DNA from: an uncultured bacterium | GTDB lineage: Bacteria > Patescibacteriota > Minisyncoccia > Phycocordibacterales > CAIZIN01 | Assembly: GCA_903933085.1 (NCBI GenBank) | Contig: CAIZIN010000072.1 | Span: 1 to 20,231, forward strand | Direction of reading: 5' to 3' | Length of the DNA: 20,231 bases | Part shown: piece after piece, positions 1 through 5,766 of the stretch | How positions within the stretch are numbered: the first letter of the stretch is position 1 | Layout of the letters: each line of letters begins with the position of its first letter | Position numbers and translations under genes: made by a program | The notes under the pieces: model-generated | What the model was told of the DNA's origin: nothing | What the model saw: the letters and a program-made list of their open reading frames with translations, nothing else | Databases searched by the model: none

Positions 1-14
1 TGTCTCCTTCGACT

Positions 15-80
15 CAGTTTTTTGCCGTCGCAAAAAACTGGTCTAGGCACCGGCTCGAAATTTTCTCTGCTGAGAAAATT
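15..80. repeat. Hairpin element E1 (two stem-loops)
   Basis: Two perfect stem-loops are visible: 15-25 with 30-40 (11 bp, loop CGTC) and 59-67 with 72-80 (9 bp, loop TGCT). The linker contains GGCTCG, which also lies between the two hairpins of element E5 (read on the minus strand). On the minus strand E1 lies downstream of tRNA-Phe and element E2. No open reading frame is credible here. I read it as a divergent member of the tRNA-linked hairpin family; it lacks the conserved GAGCGAGCG block seen in E2 and E3. Confidence 0.5.
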
Positions 81-94
81 ATACTCCGCCGTTC

Positions 95-220
95 GATCAA
101 GAATATTTTTTTACTAAAAAATTTCCTGACCACGTCTCACTCGCCTTCGCTCGCTCCGACCTTGCGCTTGGGGCCCCGTACCCAAGCTCACCCCGGACGA
201 AAGTGCTACCCAGCACTTTC
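95..220 (-). repeat. tRNA-linked hairpin element E2
   Basis: Read on the minus strand this stretch holds a 9-bp hairpin (220-212 with 207-199, loop GGGT), a 7-bp hairpin (187-181 with 172-166), a conserved block (about 165-134, containing GGAGCGAGCGAAGGCGAGTG), then an AT-rich hairpin (131-116 with 112-95). The block and the AT-rich hairpin recur in E3 and, more diverged, in E4. Several stem substitutions relative to E3 keep pairing. It starts about 50 nt downstream of the tRNA-Phe 3' end and could be part of the same transcript. Confidence 0.6.
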
Positions 221-221
221 T

Positions 222-277
222 TCCTCAGCACAAATAAAAAAACTCCTGAATGGGAGTTTTTTTATTTGTGCTGAGGA
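222..277. terminator. 25-bp inverted repeat behind tRNA-Phe, terminator-like
   Basis: Positions 222-246 and 253-277 are perfect reverse complements with a 6-nt loop. The core (ACTCC/GGAGT flanked by A7 and T7) is a typical factor-independent terminator that works in both directions. The arms extend outward and include the last 9 nt of tRNA-Phe (269-277), so the tRNA 3' end exists a second time, inverted, at 222-230. A normal terminator does not need this extension. Confidence 0.7.
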
Positions 278-341
278 CCGGGGTCGAACCGGTGACCCTT
301 CCCTCTTCAGGGGAATGCTCTACCAACTGAGCTACCTCAGC
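269..341 (-). tRNA. tRNA-Phe (GAA)
   Basis: A 73-nt cloverleaf: acceptor GCTGAGG/CCTCAGC, D-arm GCTC...GAGC, anticodon stem TTCCC/GGGAA around loop CTGAAGA (anticodon GAA), T-arm with TTCGACC loop, discriminator A. No CCA is encoded; the next bases are CAA, so the 3' end depends on a CCA-adding enzyme. It is flanked on both sides by hairpin elements (E3 upstream, E2 and E1 downstream) and followed at once by a long terminator-like inverted repeat. Confidence 0.95.
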
Positions 342-399
342 AATATTTGATTTTGAAACAATAACACAACTCTATCTTTAAATAAATATGCGTCCAACT

Positions 400-507
400 G
401 GTCACAAATATTTTTCTGATGAAAAATTTCGCGACCCCGACTCACTCGCCTTCGCTCGCTCCGTCCTTGCGATTGTGTACCCACACAATCTCACTACCTC
501 AGCAATA
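400..507 (-). repeat. tRNA-linked hairpin element E3
   Basis: Read on the minus strand: a copy of the tRNA-Phe 5' end (507-494 equals 345-332, 14 nt), an 8-bp hairpin (490-483 with 478-471, loop GGGT), a conserved block (about 470-438), and an AT-rich hairpin (436-421 with 416-400, loop ATCA). The last hairpin is identical to that of E4 near tRNA-Ser except for one loop base. The copy stops after a short D-loop-like stretch, so it is not a tRNA gene. It lies upstream of the intact tRNA-Phe. Confidence 0.65.
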
Positions 508-528
508 CTTAACTTGAACTCTAAATTT

Positions 529-825
529 CTAACTTCCTGCGGGTACTCCATACTTTACAGAATTTTCAACATTTTTCAAGTAACCATTCAAATTTTGACT
601 TTGAACCTGAGTCGAATTGATAGTTCTGTATGTATCTACAACCTGCCCAATATAAGGCTGTACTGCGAAATATGAACCAATAGTCAAAGCAATAAACAAT
701 ATCCATTTTACTGTCGTGAAAAAAGTTTCCCATCTGGCATGCTTTTGCACGTTTAATAAAATCTTATTATTTTCCTCTGTGAGCTCAGTGAGCCTACGAA
801 GTAATTGACTTGTCTCAAGGTCCAT
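529..825 (-). CDS. Small membrane protein with N-terminal coiled coil, unknown function
   Basis: 98 aa, not recognised as a named family. Residues 1-30 are a likely amphipathic or coiled-coil segment (LLRRLTELTEENNKILLNV), residues 36-57 a single hydrophobic transmembrane helix, and the tail (60-98) is polar with many Gln and Asn. Such small one-helix proteins are common in reduced genomes and often act as membrane scaffolds, but nothing here shows the partner. The start is supported by an extended -10 box (TG-T-TACAAT, 841-833) that ends 7 nt before the ATG. The mRNA would then begin about one base before or at the start codon, without a leader. There is no Shine-Dalgarno. Confidence 0.65.
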   Translation of the reverse strand: MDLETSQLLRRLTELTEENNKILLNVQKHARWETFFTTVKWILFIALTIGSYFAVQPYIGQVVDTYRTINSTQVQSQNLNGYLKNVENSVKYGVPAGS

Positions 826-832
826 AATGGAT

Positions 833-841
833 ATTGTAACA
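833..841 (-). promoter_or_regulatory. Extended -10 promoter placing TSS at the start codon
   Basis: TGTTACAAT on the minus strand, with TTCCAA as a weak -35 at 860-855. Seven bases separate the -10 hexamer from the ATG at 825, predicting a leaderless or 1-nt-leader mRNA. Confidence 0.45.
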
Positions 842-910
842 GAATTTATTTAAATTGGAAGACCCTTAAATTGTTGTAGGCGTCCTAAATGTTCTAGTGT
901 TCAAAATGCC

Positions 911-946
911 AAAACAAAACATTCGATCAAACGAATGTTTTGTTTT
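911..946. terminator. Bidirectional terminator after the pseudouridine synthase gene
   Basis: Left arm 911-925 and right arm 932-946 pair perfectly (15 bp, loop ATCAAA). The GC part of the stem (CATTCG/CGAATG) is flanked by A/T runs on both sides, so it can terminate the minus-strand rluA-like gene that stops at 1013 and also plus-strand reads. Confidence 0.75.
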
Positions 947-1012
947 TTTGTATTTCTCATTTAGAACAACTACAACACTATAACATTTATAACACTCCCA
1001 CTCTTTTTATTC

Positions 1013-1681
1013 CTAAACCTCTAAAACTTCTTTAGGGTCTAATTGTAAATGTATATCCTTTTGCTCTGTTGCTGTTCTAAAAGAAAACTCTGTAGCGCAA
1101 AGGGCAATCTTCCCTTCTTGATATTTTGCTTTAGCCCCATATTTAGAGTCTCCTAAAATAGGGTGACCAATATGAGCAAAAGTAGCTCTAATCTGATGAA
1201 AACGGCCTGTGTGGAGCTCTATTTTGACCCAGGTTCTATTATTTTCCATATGTAGGACTTTATAGGACAATGAGGCTTTTTGAGTGTCCTGAGCCATTTT
1301 ATCAAATACATAAGCTTTCCTTAATTTTTCATCTTTTTTTATAAAAACTTCTAGAGTATCGAAGTCCTTGTCTAACTGCCCTTCTAACACCGCGGTGTAT
1401 ATTTTTGACACCTCATGTTCACGAAACTGTTCACTTACTCTTGAAGCACCTTTAGATGTTTTAGCAAAAAGAACGATTCCAGCAACAGGTCTATCAAGTC
1501 GATGTACCAATCCCAGAAAAACATCACCTGGTTTATTATATTTTTCTTTCAAATAATCTTTGACAATATCCATCAAACAAATTGCCCCCGAAGCATCCGC
1601 CTGCACCAAAAGCCCCGCAGGTTTAAATACCGCAATTAAATGATTGTCTTCATACAAAATATTTAGATTTTTTATATTCAT
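1013..1681 (-). CDS. RluA-family RNA pseudouridine synthase
   Basis: 222 aa. It converts specific uridines of rRNA or tRNA to pseudouridine. The catalytic motif is HRLDRPVAGIVLFAKTS at residues 60-76, with Asp63 as the expected nucleophile. KIYTAVLEG follows, and GRFHQIRATFAHIGHPILGDSKYG forms the C-terminal RluA signature (from about 164). There is no N-terminal S4 domain, so it is the short RluA type, not RluB/RluD; the target site cannot be told from sequence. It lies downstream of the RlmI-like methyltransferase on the same strand, separated by 85 nt that hold a 22-bp inverted repeat, and ends before a strong terminator. The two form a plausible RNA-modification pair. No Shine-Dalgarno is visible at the ATG. 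Confidence 0.9.
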   Translation of the reverse strand: MNIKNLNILYEDNHLIAVFKPAGLLVQADASGAICLMDIVKDYLKEKYNKPGDVFLGLVHRLDRPVAGIVLFAKTSKGASRVSEQFREHEVSKIYTAVLEGQLDKDFDTLEVFIKKDEKLRKAYVFDKMAQDTQKASLSYKVLHMENNRTWVKIELHTGRFHQIRATFAHIGHPILGDSKYGAKAKYQEGKIALCATEFSFRTATEQKDIHLQLDPKEVLEV

Positions 1682-1690
1682 AAAAATAAT

Positions 1691-1765
1691 TCAAAAAGCA
1701 AAAGTCAGAAGTAAAAATTTTTTACTTTTGAATTAAACTTTTGACTTCTGACTTTTGCTTTTTGA
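1691..1765. repeat. 22-bp perfect inverted repeat between two RNA-modification genes
   Basis: 1691-1712 and 1744-1765 are perfect reverse complements with a 31-nt AT-rich loop. It fills almost the whole gap between the methyltransferase stop (1767) and the pseudouridine synthase start (1681). It may be a transcript-end or attenuation hairpin, or a repeat. There is no GC clamp and no clean U-tract, so it is not a typical terminator. Confidence 0.6.
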
Positions 1766-1766
1766 C

Positions 1767-2666
1767 TTACCTGTGCCACCTTGCAAAGATACCGCAGGGT
1801 AAAAGTCTGTCACTTTTTGTTTCTCGAATCGTAAGTTCTCCTGATTCAATTTCCCCACCATATTTTCCTATCAAATCTTTTACGCTGTAATAGTATGCAA
1901 GTTGTGAATATCCTGAAGCATATCCATTTACTAAAAAGAAAAGCGGTTTATCGTTAAGAAGTTTTTTACACTCTTCAACAAAATTCACAAAGTCATCTTC
2001 GATTTGCCACACATCACCTTCTGGCCCACGGCCAAAAGCTGGTGGATCCATAATTATTCCATCATATTTATTCCCTCTACGAATTTCTTTTTGGACAAAA
2101 GCTTTTGCATCATCAAGAATCCAACGGATAGATGTTTCTGGAATTTTAGATGATTCAGCATTTTCCTTCGCTAAAGAGATTGAAGATTTTGAAGCATCCA
2201 CATGACATACCTTTGCACCAGCTTGTGCACAAGCAATAGATGCACCACCAGTGTATCCAAAAAGATTCAACACTGTAATTTCTCTTTGATTCTCTGATCC
2301 CTCTTTTTTAATTTTACTTTTTAAATTCTTGATTAAATCTCTTGTCCAATCCCAGTTTGGAGCCTGTTCTGGAAATATCCCAGTATGCTTAAAAGAGGAA
2401 GGACGAATATTAAAAGTTAAATCAGAAAAATTAATTGTCCATTTTTCTGGAGTATCTTTTGTAAAATTCCATCTCCCCTCTCTTCCTTCACGAATAAAAT
2501 ATCCATTGGCATCTTTCCAGACGGACTCATCATTTTTTTTCCATAAAGCCTGAGGATCTGGCCTACGTAAAACCACCTCGCCAAAGCGTTCGAGTTTTTC
2601 ACCGTCGCCACTATCTATGAGTTCATAGTCAGCATTAGGTTCTGTAATAATTATTTTTGGATTCAT
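1767..2666 (-). CDS. Class I SAM-dependent methyltransferase, RlmI-like (COG1092 type)
   Basis: 299 aa. The Rossmann methyltransferase core starts near residue 130: motif I NLFGYTGGAS (134-143) binds SAM, Asp157 ends the second strand and should hold the ribose hydroxyls, DDAK (185-188) is motif III, and MDPPAFGRGP (206-215) is the catalytic motif IV. This pattern is that of RlmI/RlmK-like 23S rRNA methyltransferases. The usual N-terminal PUA domain is not evident; the first 100 residues are a shorter strand-rich domain. Substrate is therefore only inferred to be rRNA. A Cys in the C-terminal LPCGIFARWH could matter for m5C chemistry, but this is speculation. The gene is followed by the rluA-type gene and preceded by a 50-bp palindrome. 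Confidence 0.85.
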   Translation of the reverse strand: MNPKIIITEPNADYELIDSGDGEKLERFGEVVLRRPDPQALWKKNDESVWKDANGYFIREGREGRWNFTKDTPEKWTINFSDLTFNIRPSSFKHTGIFPEQAPNWDWTRDLIKNLKSKIKKEGSENQREITVLNLFGYTGGASIACAQAGAKVCHVDASKSSISLAKENAESSKIPETSIRWILDDAKAFVQKEIRRGNKYDGIIMDPPAFGRGPEGDVWQIEDDFVNFVEECKKLLNDKPLFFLVNGYASGYSQLAYYYSVKDLIGKYGGEIESGELTIRETKSDRLLPCGIFARWHR

Positions 2667-2719
2667 TACACACTACCTTATCAGAAAATAAGGATTTTTT
2701 CCATACAAAATCCATTCCC

Positions 2720-2769
2720 TTATATATACACAAAGAAAACGCTATAGCGTTTTCTTTGTGTATATATAA
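2720..2769. repeat. 50-bp perfect palindrome without a loop
   Basis: 2720-2744 and 2745-2769 are exact reverse complements with the centre CTA|TAG. It sits between the stop of the coiled-coil gene (2782) and the start of the methyltransferase gene (2666). As RNA it would form a long hairpin; there is no strong U-tract on either side, though the ends are TATATATA. A terminator, an mRNA-end stabiliser or a cruciform site are all possible. Confidence 0.7.
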
Positions 2770-2781
2770 TTTCACAAGTAA

Positions 2782-3165
2782 TCATTCTTTGGCAAATACA
2801 ACCCTTTCAACTTCTTTTTCAAGTAAACCCATTTCATCGTGTAATTTATCTACATCTTTAGAAATGGATTCCATTTCTAAAGATAAAGAGCCGAATCTAG
2901 CATAAATTGCATTAACCCTATCCATCATAGCGATACAGCTGTCCAATTCTTCTTCAGTTTTTGGTTCAATATTTGATGAATTTAATTCCTTTGCTTTAGC
3001 CAATAAACCGTCAAAAATTATTAATATTTCATTCCATTCGATATTTTTCTCATCTAAGGTTTTATGAATCTCCTCAGATCTTTCAATCGCGGCGTCGATA
3101 ATTGCAAGCCCCTCTTCTAAAGTTCTTATCTTTTTTTCATATGAATTTTCTCCAAAATTTTTCAT
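2782..3165 (-). CDS. Coiled-coil protein of unknown function
   Basis: 127 aa, highly charged and almost entirely helical by eye, with heptad-like Leu/Ile spacing through residues 10-60 and 85-122. There is no signal peptide, transmembrane segment or catalytic motif, and I do not recognise a family. The start is well supported: an extended -10 box TG-A-TATAAT (3180-3172) is followed by six bases and then the ATG, predicting a leaderless mRNA. The C-terminus VERVVFAKE is echoed upstream at about 3224-3189 by a second coding tail, AEKVVFAKDKK plus stop. A tandem paralogue therefore once existed here. Confidence 0.7.
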   Translation of the reverse strand: MKNFGENSYEKKIRTLEEGLAIIDAAIERSEEIHKTLDEKNIEWNEILIIFDGLLAKAKELNSSNIEPKTEEELDSCIAMMDRVNAIYARFGSLSLEMESISKDVDKLHDEMGLLEKEVERVVFAKE

Positions 3166-3171
3166 GTATGT

Positions 3172-3180
3172 ATTATATCA
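3172..3180 (-). promoter_or_regulatory. Extended -10 (TGATATAAT), leaderless start
   Basis: A perfect TATAAT with the TGn extension, six bases (ACATAC) and then the ATG at 3165. The predicted transcription start is the A of the start codon. Confidence 0.6.
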
Positions 3181-3186
3181 AATTAA

Positions 3187-3240
3187 TTATTTTTTATCTT
3201 TGGCAAATACAACCTTTTCTGCTACATTATAAAGACTTGC
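3187..3240 (-). pseudogene. C-terminal remnant of a paralogue of the coiled-coil gene
   Basis: Minus-strand reading from 3240 gives ASLYNVAEKVVFAKDKK and a stop at 3189-3187. VAEKVVFAK matches VERVVFAK at the end of the intact gene, and the DNA (3194-3215) is close to 2784-2806. The upstream part is gone and tRNA-Arg now starts at 3239. This is consistent with a decayed tandem duplication cut off at the tRNA gene. Confidence 0.5.
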
Positions 3241-3310
3241 CTTTGTAGTTCAATGGATAGAACGTGCCCGTCCTAAGGGTTTGATGTCGGTTCGATTCCG
3301 GCCAAAGGCA
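3239..3310 (+). tRNA. tRNA-Arg (CCU)
   Basis: A 72-nt cloverleaf: acceptor GCCTTTG/CAAAGGC, D-stem GTTC/GAAC, anticodon loop GTCCTAA (anticodon CCT, reads AGG), T-arm GTCGG/CCGGC with TTCGATT, discriminator A. No CCA is encoded. The anticodon stem has a T-T mismatch at the top, and position 32 is G, which is unusual. It lies 18 nt ahead of the pyrophosphatase start and is probably transcribed with it. Confidence 0.93.
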
Positions 3311-3328
3311 CAAATTATTTATGAAAAT

Positions 3329-3772
3329 ATGAAATATCTAGCTGTGGTAGAAATACCCAAAGGATCAAATAGACGTATCCACATGTCCTATGACAACACA
3401 GGATTTATTGATCTCGGACCAATAAAAGATCAGATTCCTGTAAATGACGGAGTGATGCCTGTTTGTTACGGCTATATAGACAAGACAATAAATAAGCAAG
3501 AAAAAGACAATGTTGATGCAATAATATTTTCAAATAAATCATATGACACTGGGGATACGGTATTAGTTGAAATTATAGGAATGCTCACGAGAGATGACGG
3601 AGACCATAAATTGATAACTGTGGATGATTCAATTACCATAAATAATTTCTCTGAAATTGATTCCGATGAAATGAAGCTTATCCGGCAATACTTTGGATAT
3701 AAATCTAAGATCAACTCAATCGACTCCAAAGAAAAAGCGATCAAATATTTACAAAACTGCATGACCAATTAA
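3329..3772 (+). CDS. Divergent family I inorganic pyrophosphatase-like protein
   Basis: 147 aa. Family I pyrophosphatases hydrolyse PPi to phosphate with Mg2+ in the cytoplasm. The fold signature is clear: VVEIPKGSN (6-14, Glu8), CYGYIDKT (46-53), EKDNVDAIIF (58-67, equivalent to DGDPLDVLV), GMLTRDDGDHKLITV (84-98) and QYFGYK near the C-terminus. Several metal or substrate residues differ from the canonical set: the first Asp of DGDPLD is Glu58, the Glu of KYE is missing, and the D-E-x-G-x-D loop is shortened. Asp60, Asp63, Asp92 and Lys94 remain. Activity is therefore uncertain. Starts upstream of 3329 in this frame fall inside tRNA-Arg and are excluded. A micro-ORF (ATG at 3321, M-K-I-stop) ends with the overlap ATGA at the start codon, suggesting coupled initiation. 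Confidence 0.65.
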   Translation: MKYLAVVEIPKGSNRRIHMSYDNTGFIDLGPIKDQIPVNDGVMPVCYGYIDKTINKQEKDNVDAIIFSNKSYDTGDTVLVEIIGMLTRDDGDHKLITVDDSITINNFSEIDSDEMKLIRQYFGYKSKINSIDSKEKAIKYLQNCMTN

Positions 3773-3796
3773 AAAAATCCCCTTCGGGATTTTTTT
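3771..3796 (+). terminator. Terminator after the pyrophosphatase gene
   Basis: Arms 3771-3781 and 3786-3796 pair (11 bp), with a CUUC/UUCG-type tight loop and a T7 tract. The stop codon TAA (3770-3772) overlaps the left arm. Confidence 0.85.
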
Positions 3797-3806
3797 AGCT
3801 AGAACC

Positions 3807-3873
3807 TAGAGCTCGACTTTGTTTCCTTATGAGTGAAGCGAATTAGGAATACAAGAAGTACTCTTGTGGCATA
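3807..3873. repeat. 67-nt dispersed repeat, copy A
   Basis: Matches 7243-7309 in the same orientation with about three substitutions. It contains a small hairpin ACAAGA/TCTTGT (3851-3867). Both copies lie in a convergent gap, just after a plus-strand terminator and just before the stop of a minus-strand gene (glutaredoxin here, lepA at copy B). Confidence 0.8.
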
Positions 3874-3884
3874 ATTACTAGAAC

Positions 3885-4118
3885 CTAAATCCCCAACTCC
3901 TTCACCACTCCTTCCTCATCAAACCCAACAATTATTTTTCCTTCAATATCAATTACAGGCACGCCCATCTGGCCACTTTTTGTTACCATCTCCTGACGAG
4001 CAACTAAATCTGTCATTACATCTTTATCTTCAAAAACCACTCCCTTTGCAGTAAAAAAATCTTTTGCTAAATGACAGTAGTGACATGTTGGTGTTGAATA
4101 TACGATTACTTTTTTCAT
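3885..4118 (-). CDS. Glutaredoxin-like thiol-disulfide protein
   Basis: 77 aa, the usual length of a minimal glutaredoxin or NrdH-like protein. It opens with MKKVIVYSTPTCHYCHLAKDFF: a beta strand followed by the redox motif C-H-Y-C (residues 12-15). GQMGVPVIDI (49-58) holds the cis-Pro of the thioredoxin fold, and GFDEEGV follows as in glutaredoxins. It probably reduces disulfides in the cytoplasm; in a cell with a class II ribonucleotide reductase it could serve as electron donor, but that is inference. The frame stays open upstream to 4277, but this extension is the translation of a REP-like repeat (4147-4217) and is rejected as coding. The gene ends 12 nt from the 67-nt repeat. No clear Shine-Dalgarno. 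Confidence 0.85.
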   Translation of the reverse strand: MKKVIVYSTPTCHYCHLAKDFFTAKGVVFEDKDVMTDLVARQEMVTKSGQMGVPVIDIEGKIIVGFDEEGVVKELGI

Positions 4119-4146
4119 GGTTATTATGATTACATAAGTCCAGAGC

Positions 4147-4217
4147 GTCATCCTCGCGAATGCGGGGATCCAGGCTCTGAATTTCTCAGACTGGATTCCA
4201 GCCTCCGCTGGAATGAC
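4147..4217. repeat. REP-like composite palindrome, copy 1
   Basis: Two head-to-head units, GTCATCC...GGATCCAG and CTGGATTCC...GGAATGAC, each with an internal palindrome, separated by a short spacer. Related units occur at 7197, 9160, 13256 and 16401. Its translation gives the peptide VIPAEAGIQ, a common sign of this kind of repeat inside false ORFs. Confidence 0.8.
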
Positions 4218-4296
4218 AACAAAGGAGTTTTTTCTTTTAATTTGAACTTCAATTATACCATTCGCTAAAAAAAGCAAACCTTGACCTGGGTTATAA

Positions 4297-5397
4297 TTAT
4301 TTTCCTAATATGTTCCAAATCTGTTGATCTTCAGCGCCATCGATTTTAAACAACGTCACTCCTTTAATTTTTCTTCTTTTAGCTTCTTCATATGCATACT
4401 GAACAGATGTTGCATCAGCGAGATAAACTACTCTATTTGTTCCATTTTTTACATAAGTAAAACTAAGGCCTCCAGAAGCATCTCTTATTGGCTTTACATT
4501 ATTATCTTTTGCAACCTGCATTCCATCTGCAAATGGTACACTTTTCATAACCTCATAAGAATAGCCGCCAGTTTTTAATTTTGTATATTGAGTATCCCAA
4601 CCATACGTAGGAATCCCTAGAATTAATTTATTTTTATCAATAAATTTCAAATTATAGTCAAGAACTTTTCTTACCCAAGCAATATCCGAGTTTGGCGCAT
4701 AAGGTTTTTTATCTTTCGCTTCGGTCCAAATTGATGTTGTTGTCTGCGGCATTTGGTCGTAAGCCATCAAACGAACAGTGTCACAATATTTATTCATTTT
4801 AACTAAATCATCTGACCATGGAGCTGTTGCTTTCAGTTTTATCAACCTTGCTGGAGGTGTCGCTGTCGATGTGGCTTGAATCGTACAAGAAAGTGTTAAA
4901 TTTTTTGTATGTAAGGCTTTGGAAAGTTTTTCGAAGAAACTTGCATATAGAGCTTTGTCTTCCATTCTCTTGCCTTCATAATCGATATCAACACCAGAAG
5001 CTCCGATGCTTTGTGCTAATTCTATAATTTTATTGATATGAGTCTGAGTCTTTGTGTTATCAGAAAAAGTATTTTTCATCGCTATTGGACCAGTCCAAAG
5101 AAATGTTGGAATAATTTTTACATTATTTTTTTTAGCAGTTTGAATTAGTTCTTTATACGGAGTCTGGTCAAGCTTCATTCTGTCAATGATTGTTCCATCT
5201 GGCTGAACCTCGTATGAAAAAGGGTGAAGTTCATTAAAATATTTTAAATGATCTGTAGCACTCTTTGAACCAGCTGTTTTAGCCCAATATGGAACCCAAG
5301 CTGAAATAGTGAAATTTGCCGGCATAGCAGCAAAAGTGATTAAGGGTATATTCACCAACGAAGCTAGTAAAAATGAAAAAAATAGTTTTTTGAACAT
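4297..5397 (-). CDS. Secreted glycoside hydrolase family 18 protein (chitinase/YaaH-like)
   Basis: 366 aa. Residues 1-23 are a signal peptide (MFKKLFFSFLLASL..., ending near TFA-A), so the protein is exported or anchored outside. The rest is one GH18 TIM barrel: SAWVPYW (32-38) on strand 1, IIPTFLW (95-101), and the catalytic DxDxE-type motif SGVDIDYEG (134-142) with Glu141 as acid/base, RLMAYDQMP (about 224) and GIPTYGWD (about 270). GH18 enzymes of this YaaH/SleL-like type cleave beta-1,4-linked GlcNAc polymers such as peptidoglycan or chitin. In an episymbiont it could act on its own or a host wall; that is inference. No LysM domain is present. An extended -10 (TGC-TAGTAT) lies six bases before the ATG. 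A second candidate -10 (TATAAT, 5450-5445) overlaps an inverted repeat. Confidence 0.88.
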   Translation of the reverse strand: MFKKLFFSFLLASLVNIPLITFAAMPANFTISAWVPYWAKTAGSKSATDHLKYFNELHPFSYEVQPDGTIIDRMKLDQTPYKELIQTAKKNNVKIIPTFLWTGPIAMKNTFSDNTKTQTHINKIIELAQSIGASGVDIDYEGKRMEDKALYASFFEKLSKALHTKNLTLSCTIQATSTATPPARLIKLKATAPWSDDLVKMNKYCDTVRLMAYDQMPQTTTSIWTEAKDKKPYAPNSDIAWVRKVLDYNLKFIDKNKLILGIPTYGWDTQYTKLKTGGYSYEVMKSVPFADGMQVAKDNNVKPIRDASGGLSFTYVKNGTNRVVYLADATSVQYAYEEAKRRKIKGVTLFKIDGAEDQQIWNILGK

Positions 5398-5403
5398 ATT
5401 CTT

Positions 5404-5412
5404 ATACTAGCA
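5404..5412 (-). promoter_or_regulatory. Extended -10 (TGCTAGTAT), leaderless start of GH18 gene
   Basis: TGC-TAGTAT followed by AAGAAT and the ATG at 5397. The hexamer matches consensus at four of six positions, but the spacing to the ATG is the same as for three other genes of this window. Confidence 0.4.
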
Positions 5413-5437
5413 AAAAATTAACAAAAAGTCTTTACGC

Positions 5438-5463
5438 CAATAGTATTATAGACAATACTATTG
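5438..5463. promoter_or_regulatory. Inverted repeat over a TATAAT box, possible operator
   Basis: CAATAGTATT at 5438-5447 and its exact complement at 5454-5463 with a 6-bp spacer. A perfect TATAAT (minus strand, 5450-5445) falls in the centre. This is the geometry of a repressor site over a promoter for the GH18 gene. No regulator gene is adjacent. Confidence 0.4.
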
Positions 5464-5500
5464 ATAAATATATACTGGTAGTAAAATTTTATAATCTATC

Positions 5501-5764
5501 TTATTTCTTATTTTTTTGAACAAGTGAATCGATTATCCACCCTACAAAAAACCAAATTAGCAAACTAATTAAAAATGATAAAAAGAATATGTTTGAAGGA
5601 TGAGTAAAAATGACAACAAACCAATGCTGTTCAGCTATCCACATAAAAGGACTTGAAAACCCAAGAAGCAAATTCATATCATCAAATCCTAAAAAATTAA
5701 TGAATCCAATAATCAAATAAATCAAAGGTATGAACAATTTAAATTTTATTATTTTTTTTGTCAT
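5501..5764 (-). CDS. Small two-helix membrane protein, unknown
   Basis: 87 aa. Two hydrophobic helices are visible (about residues 9-27 and 57-79) joined by an aromatic-rich loop (FMWIAEQHWFVV), with a Lys-rich N-terminus and C-terminus. The pattern suggests an inner-membrane protein, but I do not recognise a family. The start codon lies only two bases behind the 3' end of tRNA-Gly (5767), so normal tRNA 3' processing would release an mRNA with a 2-nt leader. This placement supports the chosen ATG and argues that tRNA-Gly and this gene share a transcript, probably with the upstream FtsB-like gene. Confidence 0.65.
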   Translation of the reverse strand: MTKKIIKFKLFIPLIYLIIGFINFLGFDDMNLLLGFSSPFMWIAEQHWFVVIFTHPSNIFFLSFLISLLIWFFVGWIIDSLVQKNKK

Positions 5765-5766
5765 TG

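Noticed and set aside
1..510. CRISPR array, suggested by the repeated hairpins
   Set aside because: The repeats are not regularly spaced, differ in sequence, and no cas genes are in the window.
388..675. Plus-strand frame of 95 codons
   Set aside because: Its first part is element E3 and its rest is antisense to the better supported 98-aa membrane protein gene.
3281..3328. Upstream start for the pyrophosphatase gene
   Set aside because: It lies within tRNA-Arg and adds residues that the family does not have.
4119..4277. N-terminal extension of glutaredoxin
   Set aside because: It translates a REP-like repeat; the conserved protein starts at ATG 4118 with the first beta strand.
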